Origin: Nectonema munidae | Lineage: Eukaryota > Nematomorpha > Nectonematoida > Nectonematidae | NCBI GenBank assembly: GCA_030549495.1 | Contig: JAUIRK010000960.1 | Coordinates: forward strand, 525,501-589,500 | Direction: 5' to 3' | Length of the DNA stretch: 64,000 nt | Shown: positions 33,601-44,158 of the stretch, one piece after another | How the letters are laid out: each line of letters begins with the position of its first letter | Position numbering within the stretch: the first letter of the stretch is position 1 | Notes under the pieces: generated by a model | What the model saw: the letters and a program-made list of their open reading frames with translations, nothing else | Database searches by the model: none | Told to the model about the DNA's origin: nothing | Made by a program: the position numbers and the translations under genes

Positions 33601-36600
33601 TAACTACTGGAAGTAGATTGGGGCTCAAAATCCATGTTATTTTGATTAAAATTATAAAAACTAGTAACATTATTGATTTTTTTGTATTGGAGTTATGAGA
33701 AAAAACTAGTAACATTAATGGGTTTTTATATTAGAGTTATGAAACTAAACTAGCATAATTATTGGATTTTTATATTGGAGTTATGAAATAAAACTAGTAA
33801 GATTATTGGATTTTCTATATATTTTAGTTATGAAATAATTATTAGATTTATAGTAAAAAAGTTATTAGTAAAAACTAGTAAACTTATTAGATAAACACCC
33901 ATCTTAAGGACAATCATTATTATTAGTTTTTTCCAGTAACTGCTACTAGATATTTTTTTCAGTGAATTAATGATTTGTTTTTTTTACTAATTAAATAGTG
34001 AATTTTTCAAATATTTAAAACTTTATTGCTAAATCTAAACTCTTTATTCTCAAGGAGTTTTCAATTGTTAAATTTAATTTAAAAAAAAGAATTTTTTTAT
34101 TTAAAAATAAATAGAAAAAAATGCTGATTTTAACTTTCAACGTGATTTTATTTCAAAGTGACGCAAGCGTGAGAAGTTTTTGCAAATAAGTTATAAATTT
34201 TACGTTTCTTTCCGTAGAGGTTATTTCGCTTTGCTGTCCTGAGGTAACCTGCTCTTCATTAAATTCTTTTTTCATTGCATTTATTTGGTGTTCCTTCAGC
34301 GCAGGCATCGCAAACATGTCTACGAATTGATAAAATAAAATTTTCATATAACATTTTAGAAAATTTTTTTTTTCAATCTCAGAAAAAATCATAAAAAAGT
34401 GTTTACTTATAACGCATTAAGCAGCTAACATATCAGCAACAAAAAGATTAAAGCTATTACATGAAAATCTTTTTAACAATAAAGCAAATTTTAAAAAAAA
34501 ACAGTTTAAGAAAGGTTTTAATCGAGGATTTGTTTAATTTTCAGGATTTGGAACTAAAAAATTAAAAAAAATAGGTTACGTCAAAATTTGTAGCAATAAA
34601 GTCAAAAATGTGAAAAATAAAGTCAAAAAATAATTTTTTTAAGTCAAAAAAAATCCCCCTACTTATAAGATAAACTTTAAATATACTAGTATAAGAAGAG
34701 AAGAAGGAGAAGAAGAAAAAGAAGAAGACATATCATATTCCCTACATCTATAAAAAAAAACAAGAAGAAATAGTAAGAAATATGTATTGAAAAAATGAAA
34801 CATTCGTTTGCATGGGGATATTTTTCAAAAGGCCAAAAAGGCCGTTGTAAGATTGGAAATAAACTTAAAAAATAATAATATAGTAGTAAATTATACTAAA
34901 AGATACGATGTAAAAAAAGGAGTAATAGGATGTAGTAGAGTTGTATAGAAAGTATGCAAAAACGTATGGAAAGATTCAAGATTCCTAAATTCTGTTGTAG
35001 AAAGGAATATTCAAGGAAGATTCGTACTGAGATTATAGCTATATAGTTAGAGAATGCAAGGTTATGACATTATCAAAAATTTCAGGCAATAGGGAACGAA
35101 AGAGTTTGTACAAAAACATTGCTAAATTATATTTATATTTAATATTCAAAAACTTAGAATGATAGAACAGGTTATTAGTATGAGATTGTACAATAGTTCT
35201 TTTATGTCAAGTGGAGAATGATTTTTAAAGCGCTTTAGGATGACAATTGCTCGTGGGAGTTTATTGTTAACATATGTTCAAACTAATTAAATTGTTTATC
35301 AATTATTATTCCTAACAATTGAAAGTAGTTAACTAACTCAAATGAGAAATCATTTAACCTCAATTTGAGATCACCATCTTTAGAGAAGAGCATTGCCTTG
35401 GATTTTCCAATATTAATTTGCATTTGATTTTTCTGACACCATGAAAAAACTCCATCAAGTTTATGTAGAAAATAATATTTATTAAGATTCTTAGTATCAG
35501 ACTAATTGAGGAAAAAACGAATTTTATTGTCAAGTTATGAGCAAAGCTGAAAAAATTAAGGCTTAAAGTGGAAAGATATAAATCATTAATATAAATTGAA
35601 AAGAGAAGGGGTTCAAGGTTGGATCCTTGTGGAATTCTGATCTTATAAAGTTAGTTTCCGATAAAGTTGCATCAATTGAAACTATTTTGCATTTATAATG
35701 GTAAATATTTAGTAATTGCTTGCTATCAACAAATATAAGTTATAATAACTAGCATATTTTACCATTATAAATAATCTAACTATAAATCATTTTTAGTTAT
35801 CGGTATCTCATCCCTACCGAAGAAAAATCTTCCATAGGTAAAGAGATGGAAAGGAAGCCAAGATCAGAAATCGAACCCAGAATATCTGGATCAAAAGCAT
35901 ACGCTCCCACCACTACGCCATCTGCCGTAATAATTGATTTAACCTAATCATAACCCTAACTAACTAACAAATTAACCTTTTTTTTTATAATATTAGTAGT
36001 AATAGCTAAATTTTTCATTCAACACACTGATGTAAATTACAATTAGTTTTGAAATTTCCAAATCTAAATTTATGCCATTGTCTTAATTTTCCTTCTTTAA
36101 ATTTTAAGTTTTTATAAATTTTACATTTTTAAGTATGCAAAAATATGGTCTCAAAGGGTTAAGAAATTCAAAAAAAATTATTTGACTTCTCTTCACATTT
36201 GCAAAGCAAACGAGGGCTTTATCTGTGATTCCTCAAAAGAAATTGAAAGTGAACCTGGCTTGATATTTTCCAATACATACGACTTTGTTAGCCGTTCCTC
36301 AAATTCGCGACAATACCACACGAGAAGTTCGTTGTTTGGCGCAACCGACTTGATCGTGTAAAAGTAGATATTCCGTTTGAATTGACAAGCAACCAAGTTT
36401 TGAAGGACAGAGTTGTGGGCGGGATTAACGTAGCGCATCCAATTACTCTTGTACTTGTCTTTGCCATCGATGTAGTAAAGGAGGTCGCAATTCTCGTATA
36501 TCTAAAAGAGAACTATACTAATCCAAACACACTATCATTTCGAGCATGCTGATATATTTGTCTCCCAGTAGTAAAAATTTACCAGCCATCAAATTGATTT

Positions 36601-39600
36601 ATTGATATTGAGCTACGTTTAGCTTGTCTTGCAGACTATGTTTAAAGAGCTTTATAAATTAGGATAAAAACTTTGGATGCTACTTGCAAAAATATTTAGT
36701 ATATCTATGTACTATTTTCAATTTGCGCTTTTTAACAGTTAGTGAGTATCACCTGTCAATCTAATTAATACTTCGATGTGATTGGTATAAAATATTTAGC
36801 ACTAGCCACGCTTTTAGTAATTGTGATCTTCATCAATAGTCCAAAATCATGATCTCATCCGAATTAAATGATGCACTGCTGATGACCAGCCCAACTCAGA
36901 AACGCAGCCCGTTTCTAAAAGGTTAGATGGCGTTAAAATTTATAAATATTATATTCTGGTATCTTTGTTGTCAACATTTGTACTGATAGAAACAATTAAA
37001 ACAAATTCACTGTGTTTTTAAAATACCATTCATAGAGTATAAATATGCTATCAAATTTTATTTTCGAAATGAAAAATGCAGCCTGGTTTTCAAAATCATA
37101 TTTTTTAATCAATGCAACTTTGGAAGGGTAATATAAAAAAATTTGGTTTCATAATTGATCAAAGTTTAATTACGTTGAAATAACATTGCACGTACATATG
37201 ATTTGAACATATGGTGTGTTGAAAATTATAAAATGTGTTATGAAATACTTGTATCGTATTGAATAAGTGTTATCTCATAGAAGAAGCTAGATCATATTCA
37301 TAGTACTTTTTTTGCATTACAAATATATGGCATTCTTATGAAATATGCTTTTTTCATATTTGCTAACTGATGATAATTTCTCGAAAATGGCTTCTTTATC
37401 CGATTTTTCCATTTCATCATTATTGTTTGTTTATTTAGTGCGTTTTTTGAAACGAGTTGCAATCGATTTTAATATTGATGACTTTGAAGTCGTGAAATTT
37501 ATCTTCCATTTAATAAGCAATGACTTTTTTTAAACTTTTTTTATTTTTTATCCAATCGTTTTCTTTTAAAATTGAAAATTAAACCTTTTAGACTGCTTTT
37601 TGCGTAGCAATAAAATTAATTAAAATTAATTTTTTTTTTGAAATTTTTTCGCTTAGCTTTGAATCTTCCAATAATAAAACTTCTTTTCGACTTTTGTGAT
37701 AAAAAAATTTATTTTTCAAATAAATGCTGATGAGAATAGAATCAAAATTTGTATTAAATCGCTAAAACTTGTTTTCTAACGAAGATTTTTTTCTTTTTTT
37801 AATATTTATAACAGTAACGATAGTCGATGCTTTGAGCCATCCAAAACCCCCTGGTAGGGGAGTTAAAGAGTTAAGGGTAGAGGGAGAGGTGGTGGCTTAT
37901 CCAAAGTTGTAATTTGAGACGTTTAAGCCCCCTCTTACGGACAAATATATATATTTGTATTTCTGTATATATTAAGTTTATTTAAATATTTATCATTCAA
38001 ATATATTATCAAATTTATCTTTATAACAAAATATATAGAAACACGCCCAAAATCTTTATTTTACTAGCAATACAAGAAAACGCATGAAAGATATTCAAGA
38101 AGAAGGAGAAGAAGAATGTTCAGATTAATCATAACCAAATATACAAAATTGTAAACGGTGCCTTAGAAGAGTGTTTTCATCCACAAGGCGTTTTGCACGC
38201 TCTGCATCAAACAAAACAATCGAAGTTCTTATGTGGAACTATCAGAAAAGAAGGCTTAATGCTGGATAGAAACCTGGAAGACCTTGTGGTAGGGAATCCA
38301 AGTATCTACCCAAAGTTGCTGACGCTCTAAGGTATTATTCGAATTATAAAAATATATAGTATAGCATTTCTTTGTTTTTTTGTGAGGATATAATCAAATA
38401 GAAAATTTGCCTTATAAAAAATAAAGAATTGATATAGTAACTAATACATCAACATCTCGTTGTTTCAAGCGAGCGATTTAAAACTTCAACATAAGCGAAG
38501 TTGAAGGAGAGGAAGCATTTAAAAAATTGAAGGTTATTTTGTCTTTGTCAGCAACTTTAAAATTAAAATTTTAAAATAAACATTTATAAGTATAAATATT
38601 TAAAAAATATAATTTAGAAATACACGCTAGAATTTTTACATACAAAAAAGTTTTCAATGATTGTATAAAAAACGTTTTTAATTTTTTACAAAAACAAAAC
38701 AAAAATCTTAGCTTACTTTTTTTTTAAAAAAAAAACCTATTTATTCTATATTCAAAAATACATTAAGAAAAGAAGAATTGAAATGTTATAAAATTTTAAA
38801 AGTAACAACTCAAAATTCAAAACTCTCCATACCTACATCGCAAACAAATAAAATTTTGCCAAGCATTTTAAACTTGATTGCACAAAACGAGAATAAAGAA
38901 TTAAAAACACAAAATTATTTCACCCGCCAAAAGTATTTTCTATTTCTTCCTTCAGGAACGGAATCTTTTGCGAAAATCTCGCCCTCAATCGGCCCAAATC
39001 GCGTGCCTTTTGGAATATACTCAAAGCTCCATACTCCAAGTTCCTGAAAAATGTGAGAAAAATATAATTCATTCTTCCAATTTTGGAAGAACCAAGGCTT
39101 AAAAGCTTGGAACGCCATAAGCAAAATATGAACATTGCTTGAATGAAATGGGCCACGATTTCAAAATGAGGATTTTCTTTCCATAATTATGTAATATTAC
39201 AGTCTATATATTATTTTATTTCAATTTTGAGACTTTTTGCAATTCTATTTTTTTTGGAATTCTATTTTATCCCTTTGGAATTTTATTTATTTTTAATTAT
39301 ATTTTTCTTTTTTCCATTAATATTTTATTCTTTTTTCAATTCTAATTTATCTTCTTTCATTACTATTTTCTTTTTTTACAATTCTATAAGTTGTCTTACA
39401 ACAATTATTACATTTTCTCATCTTTCATTTTTAATTTTTTTTTTGCAATTATTTTATTAATTCTTTTTATATTTGCTTTCAAAAATTTCACTAACAAATA
39501 ATAAATTTTTTAATGTTTTCAAAAATTAAGTGTTTAATAAATCGTTAAAACTTGTTTATAAATATAATTCCAAGAAGTCTGCGAGTGAATTAAAATTTTC

Positions 39601-42600
39601 AATTCAAAGTTTAAATGGAAAATTTTCACCAACCAAAAAGAGGCTTTGAGCTGTCAATAAAAAATACATTCTAATATCATATTTTATTTATTGAAGAAAA
39701 GTATGGACTGTGATTTTATTAAGAATTGAAAAAATTAAAGCAGAATTGAAAAAAGACAAAATAAAATAAAAAAAGATAAAAAAAAAAGAATCTAAAGAAT
39801 ATATAAAAGAGAACTGAATATCGTATATTATTATACACAGAAAAAAACTAGTTTCATAGGAAAGTCGGAGGATATCTCGAACATTCGGTTTTCATCGACT
39901 TTTTTCGTGGTTCCGATCTCAAGACACTGTTTTACATGTGATATTTTATCTTTAGCTCCACTTTTTCCTTTATGATGGAACGAATTCAATGTCTTAATCC
40001 AATATTCCAAAATTTTATTTAATTCTCCCATCTTGTAAATTTTGAAATCTTGACTCAATGAGACTAGATAGTTGCTATCACTAAACAATATATAATAAAT
40101 TTTTGATACTCTAAAAAAGTCTAAATAGTTAATTGACAAGATTAAAATAGTAAAATTAACTAACGTAATCTAAGTCAGTTATGTTTACTATCTCAATATC
40201 TCGGTATCCTACTTAATTTTCTATCAGTGATCTAAATACTGAACTTTGTAAGATTTCCCTTTACTATTCAGAAAGTTAAAATGACTTCACGCAAGTAAAA
40301 AATGATGGAAAATAACATTTTCCATATGTGTATAGATTATTTTAGAGTTTTTTCAACCTATTTCCGTCATCAGCATTTAAGAAACAGTTATAGCTCAAAA
40401 TCGCAAAAAATATCGATCCTTTGCTTTGGTATAAAATTTTTTTGATAAAAATGATAATGTTCCAAGTGAAAGGTAATTAAGGATAAGTAAAAAGTTTTTT
40501 TGTGAATTCATATAAAAGAATAAATTTTAGTAGAGTAGAACATAAAATGTTTTGGGTTGAATCTTACAGATCTTTCTTTAAAATTTACAACTTTTATTCA
40601 CATTACCCAAAAAAAAGAAAAGAATTTTTTTTGCTTTAGCACCGGATTGGAAAAATATAAAATGTTAGCGATAAAGTTTGGAAAACGAAGTTTTTATGTC
40701 CTTATGTCTTTCCAAAAAGTGGCTTGGTATGCGGAATAAATTTCACGGAGCTAAATTTTTTTTAATTTTTTTTTGCCTTTCATTATTTTTTGTGTTTAAT
40801 ATGTTTTAAGTAGAAAAAGCAAGAAATATTCCAAACTTTGATTTGTTTTGAGGAATGTATCATGTGTGTCAACAGCTTGTTTTGTGCATTTTTTGAACCT
40901 TTTTGAAAATTAAACCTCATGCCATAACTTTATATCTTATTTATGAAGGTAAATAAAGCTAGAGTAAAGAAAGAGAAATCAGGAAAAAGGAGGAGATAAT
41001 ATTAAAACTACACACAAATGTAAATAACCATATGTAAACATTAATACTTAAACAAAGTAGACGCTTATTATTATTATTAAAGATAACCATAATAAACCTT
41101 TGAGGAACAGAATTTAGAAGTTTAACCCATTTAAGGCCAAACAAAGCAGACGATATCTAAAAAAACGCAGACGATTTATATTCAAAGTCATTGAAAAAAG
41201 CAGACGAAGATGAAATTACTTATGTTCCAAAATATGAACATTAGCCGTAAATGGGTTAATAATAATCTGCTTTCTTTTGCAATGCAAATTGATATATTTA
41301 AAGCTAGCCAATTTCATTTCATTCGGACACACAGGTGTCACAGTCGTTCCCAAAGGGTTAGGTATTCCGTCGGCAGATTTTAATGTAGTTTGTAATGGCT
41401 TCTATGACGTTATATTCAATCATTTTATTCATTGATTATCGAAAATTAATCATTGATTATTATCGAAATTTTCTTACTTTAATCACATGATATTTCATAC
41501 GTCATTCATGACCAATTGTGATAGAAAGGGTACAGAGAGAACACATTTTTATCGTAAGTATACTAACGTTTTTGATTTTTTTGGACCAATCTAAAGTATA
41601 CTACTTGCTTATGCCCTCCCTCGCACCCCATCCAGTGTCTCTTTCGTTCCTGAGAAAAAATATTTTATACTATCATGTGCTACAAAAATTAATGAAGAAA
41701 TACCAATATCTTATAAATAGTGCTGGATGCGAGCAACAATGGAAAAGTATAATTAAATAGAATTTATTTTATTTATATATTAGTTATTTATTGATTAGCT
41801 CAATAATCTAGCTAGAGATAGAAATTTAGTTAATTTTTTTAATTAGAGGTTAAGCTAGATAGATAGAAATTTAGTTAATTTTTTAAATGACGGTTTAATT
41901 AATTTGTTAGGTGGCTGGTTAGTTGTACAATGAAAAGTTAGCAACTACTATATATTTAGTTAGTAAAAAAGCTTTTTACAATTCTTTAATATAAAATTTC
42001 CAATAAAGTTACTAGAGTTTTATTAAGGATTTATATATATATATATATCAGAGTATTAATTATATAAATTTTTGGTAACTTACGCTGGGAAAAACGTGGG
42101 ACTGACGAATGACAAGATTTCTCGGCAGACTTTCAAAAGACTTGTTGCTTGTAGAATCAACTATCTTATCTTGCACCGTGTAAACACACCTTTCCTCATA
42201 TTCTTCTTCCTTCATTTCATAGTTTAATTCGCCAGATAGTTTATTACGCTTAAAAAAATGAGAGATATGACATAGATAACCATTCTGTATGTGTGTTTTT
42301 TTAAAATATACCTTTTTCCCTTTGAACAAAATTATTTATTTATCCAAAATGTTCCGTACGCCACATTTTTACTGTATTAAAATCATAGTTAAAAATGAAA
42401 TACAAAATGTCTTCTTTGTATATTCCGATTGAATTAATTTGTATTATTTACTTTCTTCATTCCATCAAAAAAAATTGTGAAATTTTAGTGAATTTATTCT
42501 TTTCTTATCTCTTTTAGCATTTGTGATAAATCTTTTTTTATCTTCTATATATAATAAAATCTTCCAGATAAATAGTTAAATGTTATCATAACCTAAGAAT

Positions 42601-42999
42601 ACCTTATTAAGTCAGCGACAAAGCTTATACGATACTAATAAAACAACATAGCAACATATGGTATTCGATTAGTATAAATAAAATTACTATATTTTTATAT
42701 ATATATGTTATATACCTTTTGTATGAGCAATACAAAATTCATCTAATCTTTTTGAAGTTGGTCGATAAAGTGAGTTAATCAACGCTGCCTTGTCATATAG
42801 ATCTGTAAAACGTTTATTATATAGTAATTTGATTGGTTATTATTTAGCCAATTAAAACCATAAATTTTAAAAATATTTCCAATTGTGACCTGACGTCAAA
42901 ACATTTTGTGCTTGATGCATTTGCTTTGTGACACGTCTTCAGGGCACTCACTTGACTATATGGCGCTCCCGAGAAAAAATTCAAGTGGCACCACCACAT
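28809..42999 (-). CDS. Blimp-1: PRDM1/Blimp-1-like PR-domain zinc finger repressor (whole multi-exon gene)
   Basis: Exons on the minus strand: 42999-42952 (candidate), 42248-42084, 39043-38924, 36501-36281 and 30693-28809. All junctions keep frame (phases 0, 0, 0, 2) and give 812 residues with the candidate exon, 796 without. Residue numbers here omit it. The N-terminal part has [15 protein letters not shown] and SLPRNL, as in PRDM1. The PR/SET domain (about residues 55-160) has [36 protein letters not shown] and [14 protein letters not shown]. Five C2H2 fingers follow at about 453-587, with [14 protein letters not shown] and [16 protein letters not shown] diagnostic of PRDM1. PRDM1 proteins are nuclear repressors that bind GAAAG-type sites and recruit corepressors; in insects Blimp-1 is ecdysone-responsive and helps time development. 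The length is near human PRDM1 (about 825). Confidence 0.9.
30694..31633. other. Last intron of Blimp-1, 3' part
   Basis: AT-rich intron DNA with no repeat or gene that I can recognise. It separates the zinc finger exon from the opposite-strand gene remnant at 31.6-33.3 kb. Confidence 0.4.
31634..33306 (+). pseudogene. SAMD3-like multi-exon gene remnant nested in the Blimp-1 intron
   Basis: The start (31634-31846) resembles a PB1-like N-terminal domain with [20 protein letters not shown]. After a break near 31.84-31.88 kb, a Ser-rich part (to 32030) runs into splice-bounded exons. These are 32141-32240 ([20 protein letters not shown]), 32305-32655 ([33 protein letters not shown]), 32714-32900 ([17 protein letters not shown]) and 32948-33306 ([20 protein letters not shown]). 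Donors and acceptors (GTAAAT/TTCCAG, GTGTTT/TATAG, GTAAAA/TTTAG, GTAAGT/TTAAG) are in matching phases. An in-frame stop at 32596-32598 and the N-terminal break suggest a pseudogene. The family is known from fish and invertebrates as 'SAMD3-like' or uncharacterised, is often multicopy, and has no settled function. Confidence 0.6.
33307..33656. other. AT-rich intron DNA
   Basis: No feature is seen between the nested gene remnant and the tandem repeat that follows. Confidence 0.4.
33657..33890. repeat. Degenerate tandem repeat of ~55-60 bp
   Basis: The words ACTAGTAACATTATTG, TTGGAGTTATGA and their variants recur four times with a 55-60 bp period. The array sits inside the last Blimp-1 intron. 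Units differ by substitutions and small indels, so it is not a young array. Confidence 0.7.
34153..34392 (-). other. Unidentified short open frame in the Blimp-1 intron
   Basis: The minus strand encodes up to 79 residues, the last 54 being more gene-like: [31 protein letters not shown] and [15 protein letters not shown]. Its codon composition is less A/T-driven than its surroundings. A TCAATTCGTAG acceptor-like word precedes the ATG. No family is recognised. It could be an alternative exon of Blimp-1, a transposon scrap, or chance. Confidence 0.25.
34393..35811. other. AT-rich intron DNA
   Basis: No gene is seen. An AGA/GAA-rich microsatellite lies at 34696-34730. The rest is unassigned. Confidence 0.4.
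35812..35928 (-). repeat. Second, distinct tRNA-derived sequence (SINE or tRNA pseudogene)
   Basis: On the minus strand there is a perfect Pol III A box TGGCGTAGTGG (35910-35920) and a B box GGTTCGATTTC (35867-35877), one base off consensus, at normal tRNA spacing. The T-arm and anticodon arm do not pair well, so this is not a working tRNA gene. It differs from the SINE family found elsewhere in the window. About 55 bp of non-tRNA sequence may be its tail. Confidence 0.6.
35929..36280. other. AT-rich intron DNA next to the PR-domain exon
   Basis: Nothing is recognised apart from the donor site at its right edge. A short CTAACTAACTAACAAATTAA-type simple repeat lies near 35950-35980. Confidence 0.35.
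36281..36501 (-). CDS. Blimp-1: Blimp-1 exon, second half of the PR/SET domain
   Basis: The acceptor is AGTTCTCTTTTAG and the donor GTATGT. The exon is 221 bp, entering in phase 0 and leaving in phase 2. It encodes [48 protein letters not shown] and [17 protein letters not shown]. This completes the PR fold. The family's WYCR-DF-ERL stretch is intact. Reading on without splicing would reach a stop at 36193, but the GTATGT donor joins in frame to the zinc finger exon. Confidence 0.88.
36502..38923. other. Blimp-1 intron between the two PR-domain exons
   Basis: AT-rich intron DNA. It holds a more GC-rich patch at 36845-36930 (see findings), the degenerate SINE at 38.2 kb and little else. The open frame at 37345-37533 has no recognisable motif. 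Confidence 0.45.
38155..38332 (-). repeat. tRNA-derived SINE copy 4, strongly degraded
   Basis: The minus strand keeps the order of the family: an A-box region at about 38310-38330, the stretch CAAGGTCTTCCAGG in place of the B-box region, AAGCCTTCTTTTCTGATAG, and a GATGAAAACAC end. An insertion of about 30 bp and many substitutions mark it as old. Confidence 0.6.
38924..39043 (-). CDS. Blimp-1: Blimp-1 exon, first half of the PR/SET domain
   Basis: The acceptor is CTCACATTTTTCAG and the donor GTGAAA. The exon is 120 bp, 40 codons, phase 0 at both ends. It encodes [20 protein letters not shown] and then [14 protein letters not shown]. Vertebrate PRDM1 has '[11 protein letters not shown]' and 'NRKYFWR' at the same places, with an exon junction that I recall at the same point after FWR. 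Confidence 0.9.
39225..39470. repeat. AATTCTATTTT-type subrepeat array
   Basis: Variants of TTTTGCAATTCTATTTT recur about every 20-25 bp. The inverse (AGAATTGAAAAAAGACAAAA) appears near 39742-39765, suggesting a foldback layout with a 270-bp centre. It belongs with the arrays near 49.4, 53.6, 55.7 and 57.1 kb. Confidence 0.5.
41122..41259. mobile_element. piggyBac-like MITE, copy 1 (138 bp, both ends)
   Basis: Both ends are intact. The left is TTAACCCATTTAAGGCC and the right, read inward, is TTAACCCATTTACGGCT. The TTAA at each end fits the target duplication of piggyBac elements, which also begin with CCC. The interior has three GCAGACGA-type words. Confidence 0.8.
42084..42248 (-). CDS. Blimp-1: Blimp-1 exon, N-terminal part before the PR domain
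   Basis: The acceptor is ATCTCTCATTTTTTTAAG and the donor GTAAGT. The exon is 165 bp, 55 codons, phase 0 at both ends. It encodes [17 protein letters not shown] and [17 protein letters not shown]. This corresponds to 'EAEFEEKCTYIVND...SLPRNL' in vertebrate PRDM1, the stretch just ahead of the PR domain. Confidence 0.85.
42952..42999 (-). CDS. Blimp-1: Candidate first coding exon of Blimp-1
   Basis: The minus strand reads ATG, 16 codons ([16 protein letters not shown]), then a strong GTGAGT donor. It ends in phase 0, and the next exon begins in phase 0. An in-frame stop lies seven codons upstream of the ATG, so this is the first Met in the frame. The patch is richer in GC than the DNA around it. 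PRDM1 N-termini vary, so there is no family motif to confirm it. The alternative start is an in-frame ATG in the next exon, giving MKEEEYEER. Confidence 0.4.
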
Positions 43000-44028
43000 G
43001 GCAAAAGTTTCATTGACGCACTAAATAGTTTGTTATTTTCTCTAAATGTTTTGTTCAGTGCATGCCGTCAGTTAAGTTTTAAGAATAATCTTACAAAATA
43101 GATGAAATGTTTCATATGATACAATTACATCAACATTTTTGAATTTTACTATAAGGAAAGTTTTTATAATGAAACTGTCAAATTTCATCCATATCAGTTG
43201 TGATAGCAATTCGTGATGGTGGTTAACCGTATTTTCATTCCATTGCTAATATCTTTTAACCGACCGATTAACCTAGTTAATTTGTGACAAATATGGATTC
43301 CCTCGATATACATAAGATAGAAAATTGTTCGTCAAGGAAGCGGAGAAAATCAAAGGCATGGAAAATATTTACAGTAGTAGAATATGAAGATGAGAATAAA
43401 AAACATGATATAATTACACAACACATTGCCTTACAATTCTTTAAAAGTATTTACAATGTATGTATTAGATTTATTATGATTTGCTAAAGATTTTGCTAGT
43501 TGAATTAATTGGTGAATTACGGTTCGGTTGTCAGTCTAGTCCCCGAATAATAATCCGTTAATTTTCACTAAATGCCATCGCTAATAGCAATTTTTAAGAG
43601 TTTTCTGTGATTTCTAAGAATGGAAAGGAATTCAATGTACATATATATTTTATACTTACTTTATTGTATCGCCCGAACACATTCTTCCTATGGCCTCGCC
43701 CCTAACATATGTGATCTTTATATTTTTCTAGGTGCTGTTTAGCTTGTAAACTGTTACTCTTGTAAAATTAGTTGAAAGCGAAACATATTGCATGATTTCT
43801 CCATTTTTAATGCAATATTTTATTTTATTTGTTCATTTTATTTAGTAAAAACGAAGTGGTGGTGAAGGCCCATGAAAAAGTTGGTAAAGATAAGTCAACA
43901 CTTATGGTAAAAATCTAAGAAGCCTTAAAAATGCGAAATAGTTCATTTTCTGGACAAAATTTTTTACTAATGCAATTTGTAATGTGTAAAGTAGTATGAG
44001 ACTTAGTTTTATTTGCTAACCAGATAAC
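43000..44028. other. 5' flank of the Blimp-1 coding region
   Basis: AT-rich DNA upstream of the candidate first coding exon. A 67-codon plus-strand frame (43284-43487) includes RKRRKSKAWKIFTVV, faintly like the start of a BED finger but without its Cys. No convincing gene is seen. Confidence 0.35.
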
Positions 44029-44158
44029 TTAACCCATTTAAGACCAAGCAAAGCAGACGATATCTAAAAAAACGCAGACGATTTATATTCAAAGTCATTG
44101 AAAAAAGCAGACGAAGATGAAATTACTTATGTTCCAAAATAGGAACATTGGTCGTAAT
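44029..44158. mobile_element. piggyBac-like MITE, copy 2 (right end decayed)
   Basis: It begins TTAACCCATTTAAGACC and is nearly identical to copy 1 through the GCAGACGA words and the ATTACTTATGTTCCAAAATA stretch. The right terminus stops at GGTCGTAAT, so the final GGGTTAA is lost. Confidence 0.8.

Larger units (their letters stand above)
39044..42083. other. Blimp-1 intron before the PR-domain exons
   Basis: This 3.0-kb intron is AT-rich. It contains a TGCAATTCTATTTT-type repeat (39.2-39.46 kb) and a piggyBac-like MITE (41.1 kb). A partly duplicated GATAGAAATTTAGTTAATTTT word occurs at 41.8-41.9 kb. No coding exon is recognised in it. Confidence 0.45.

Noticed and set aside
35862-35928. A functional tRNA gene
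   Set aside because: Both Pol III boxes are present, but the anticodon and T arms do not pair, so it is more likely SINE or pseudogene sequence.
36193-36280. Read-through end of the PR-domain exon to a stop
   Set aside because: The GTATGT donor at 36280-36275 joins in phase to the zinc finger exon, which explains the gene better than a truncated PR-only protein.
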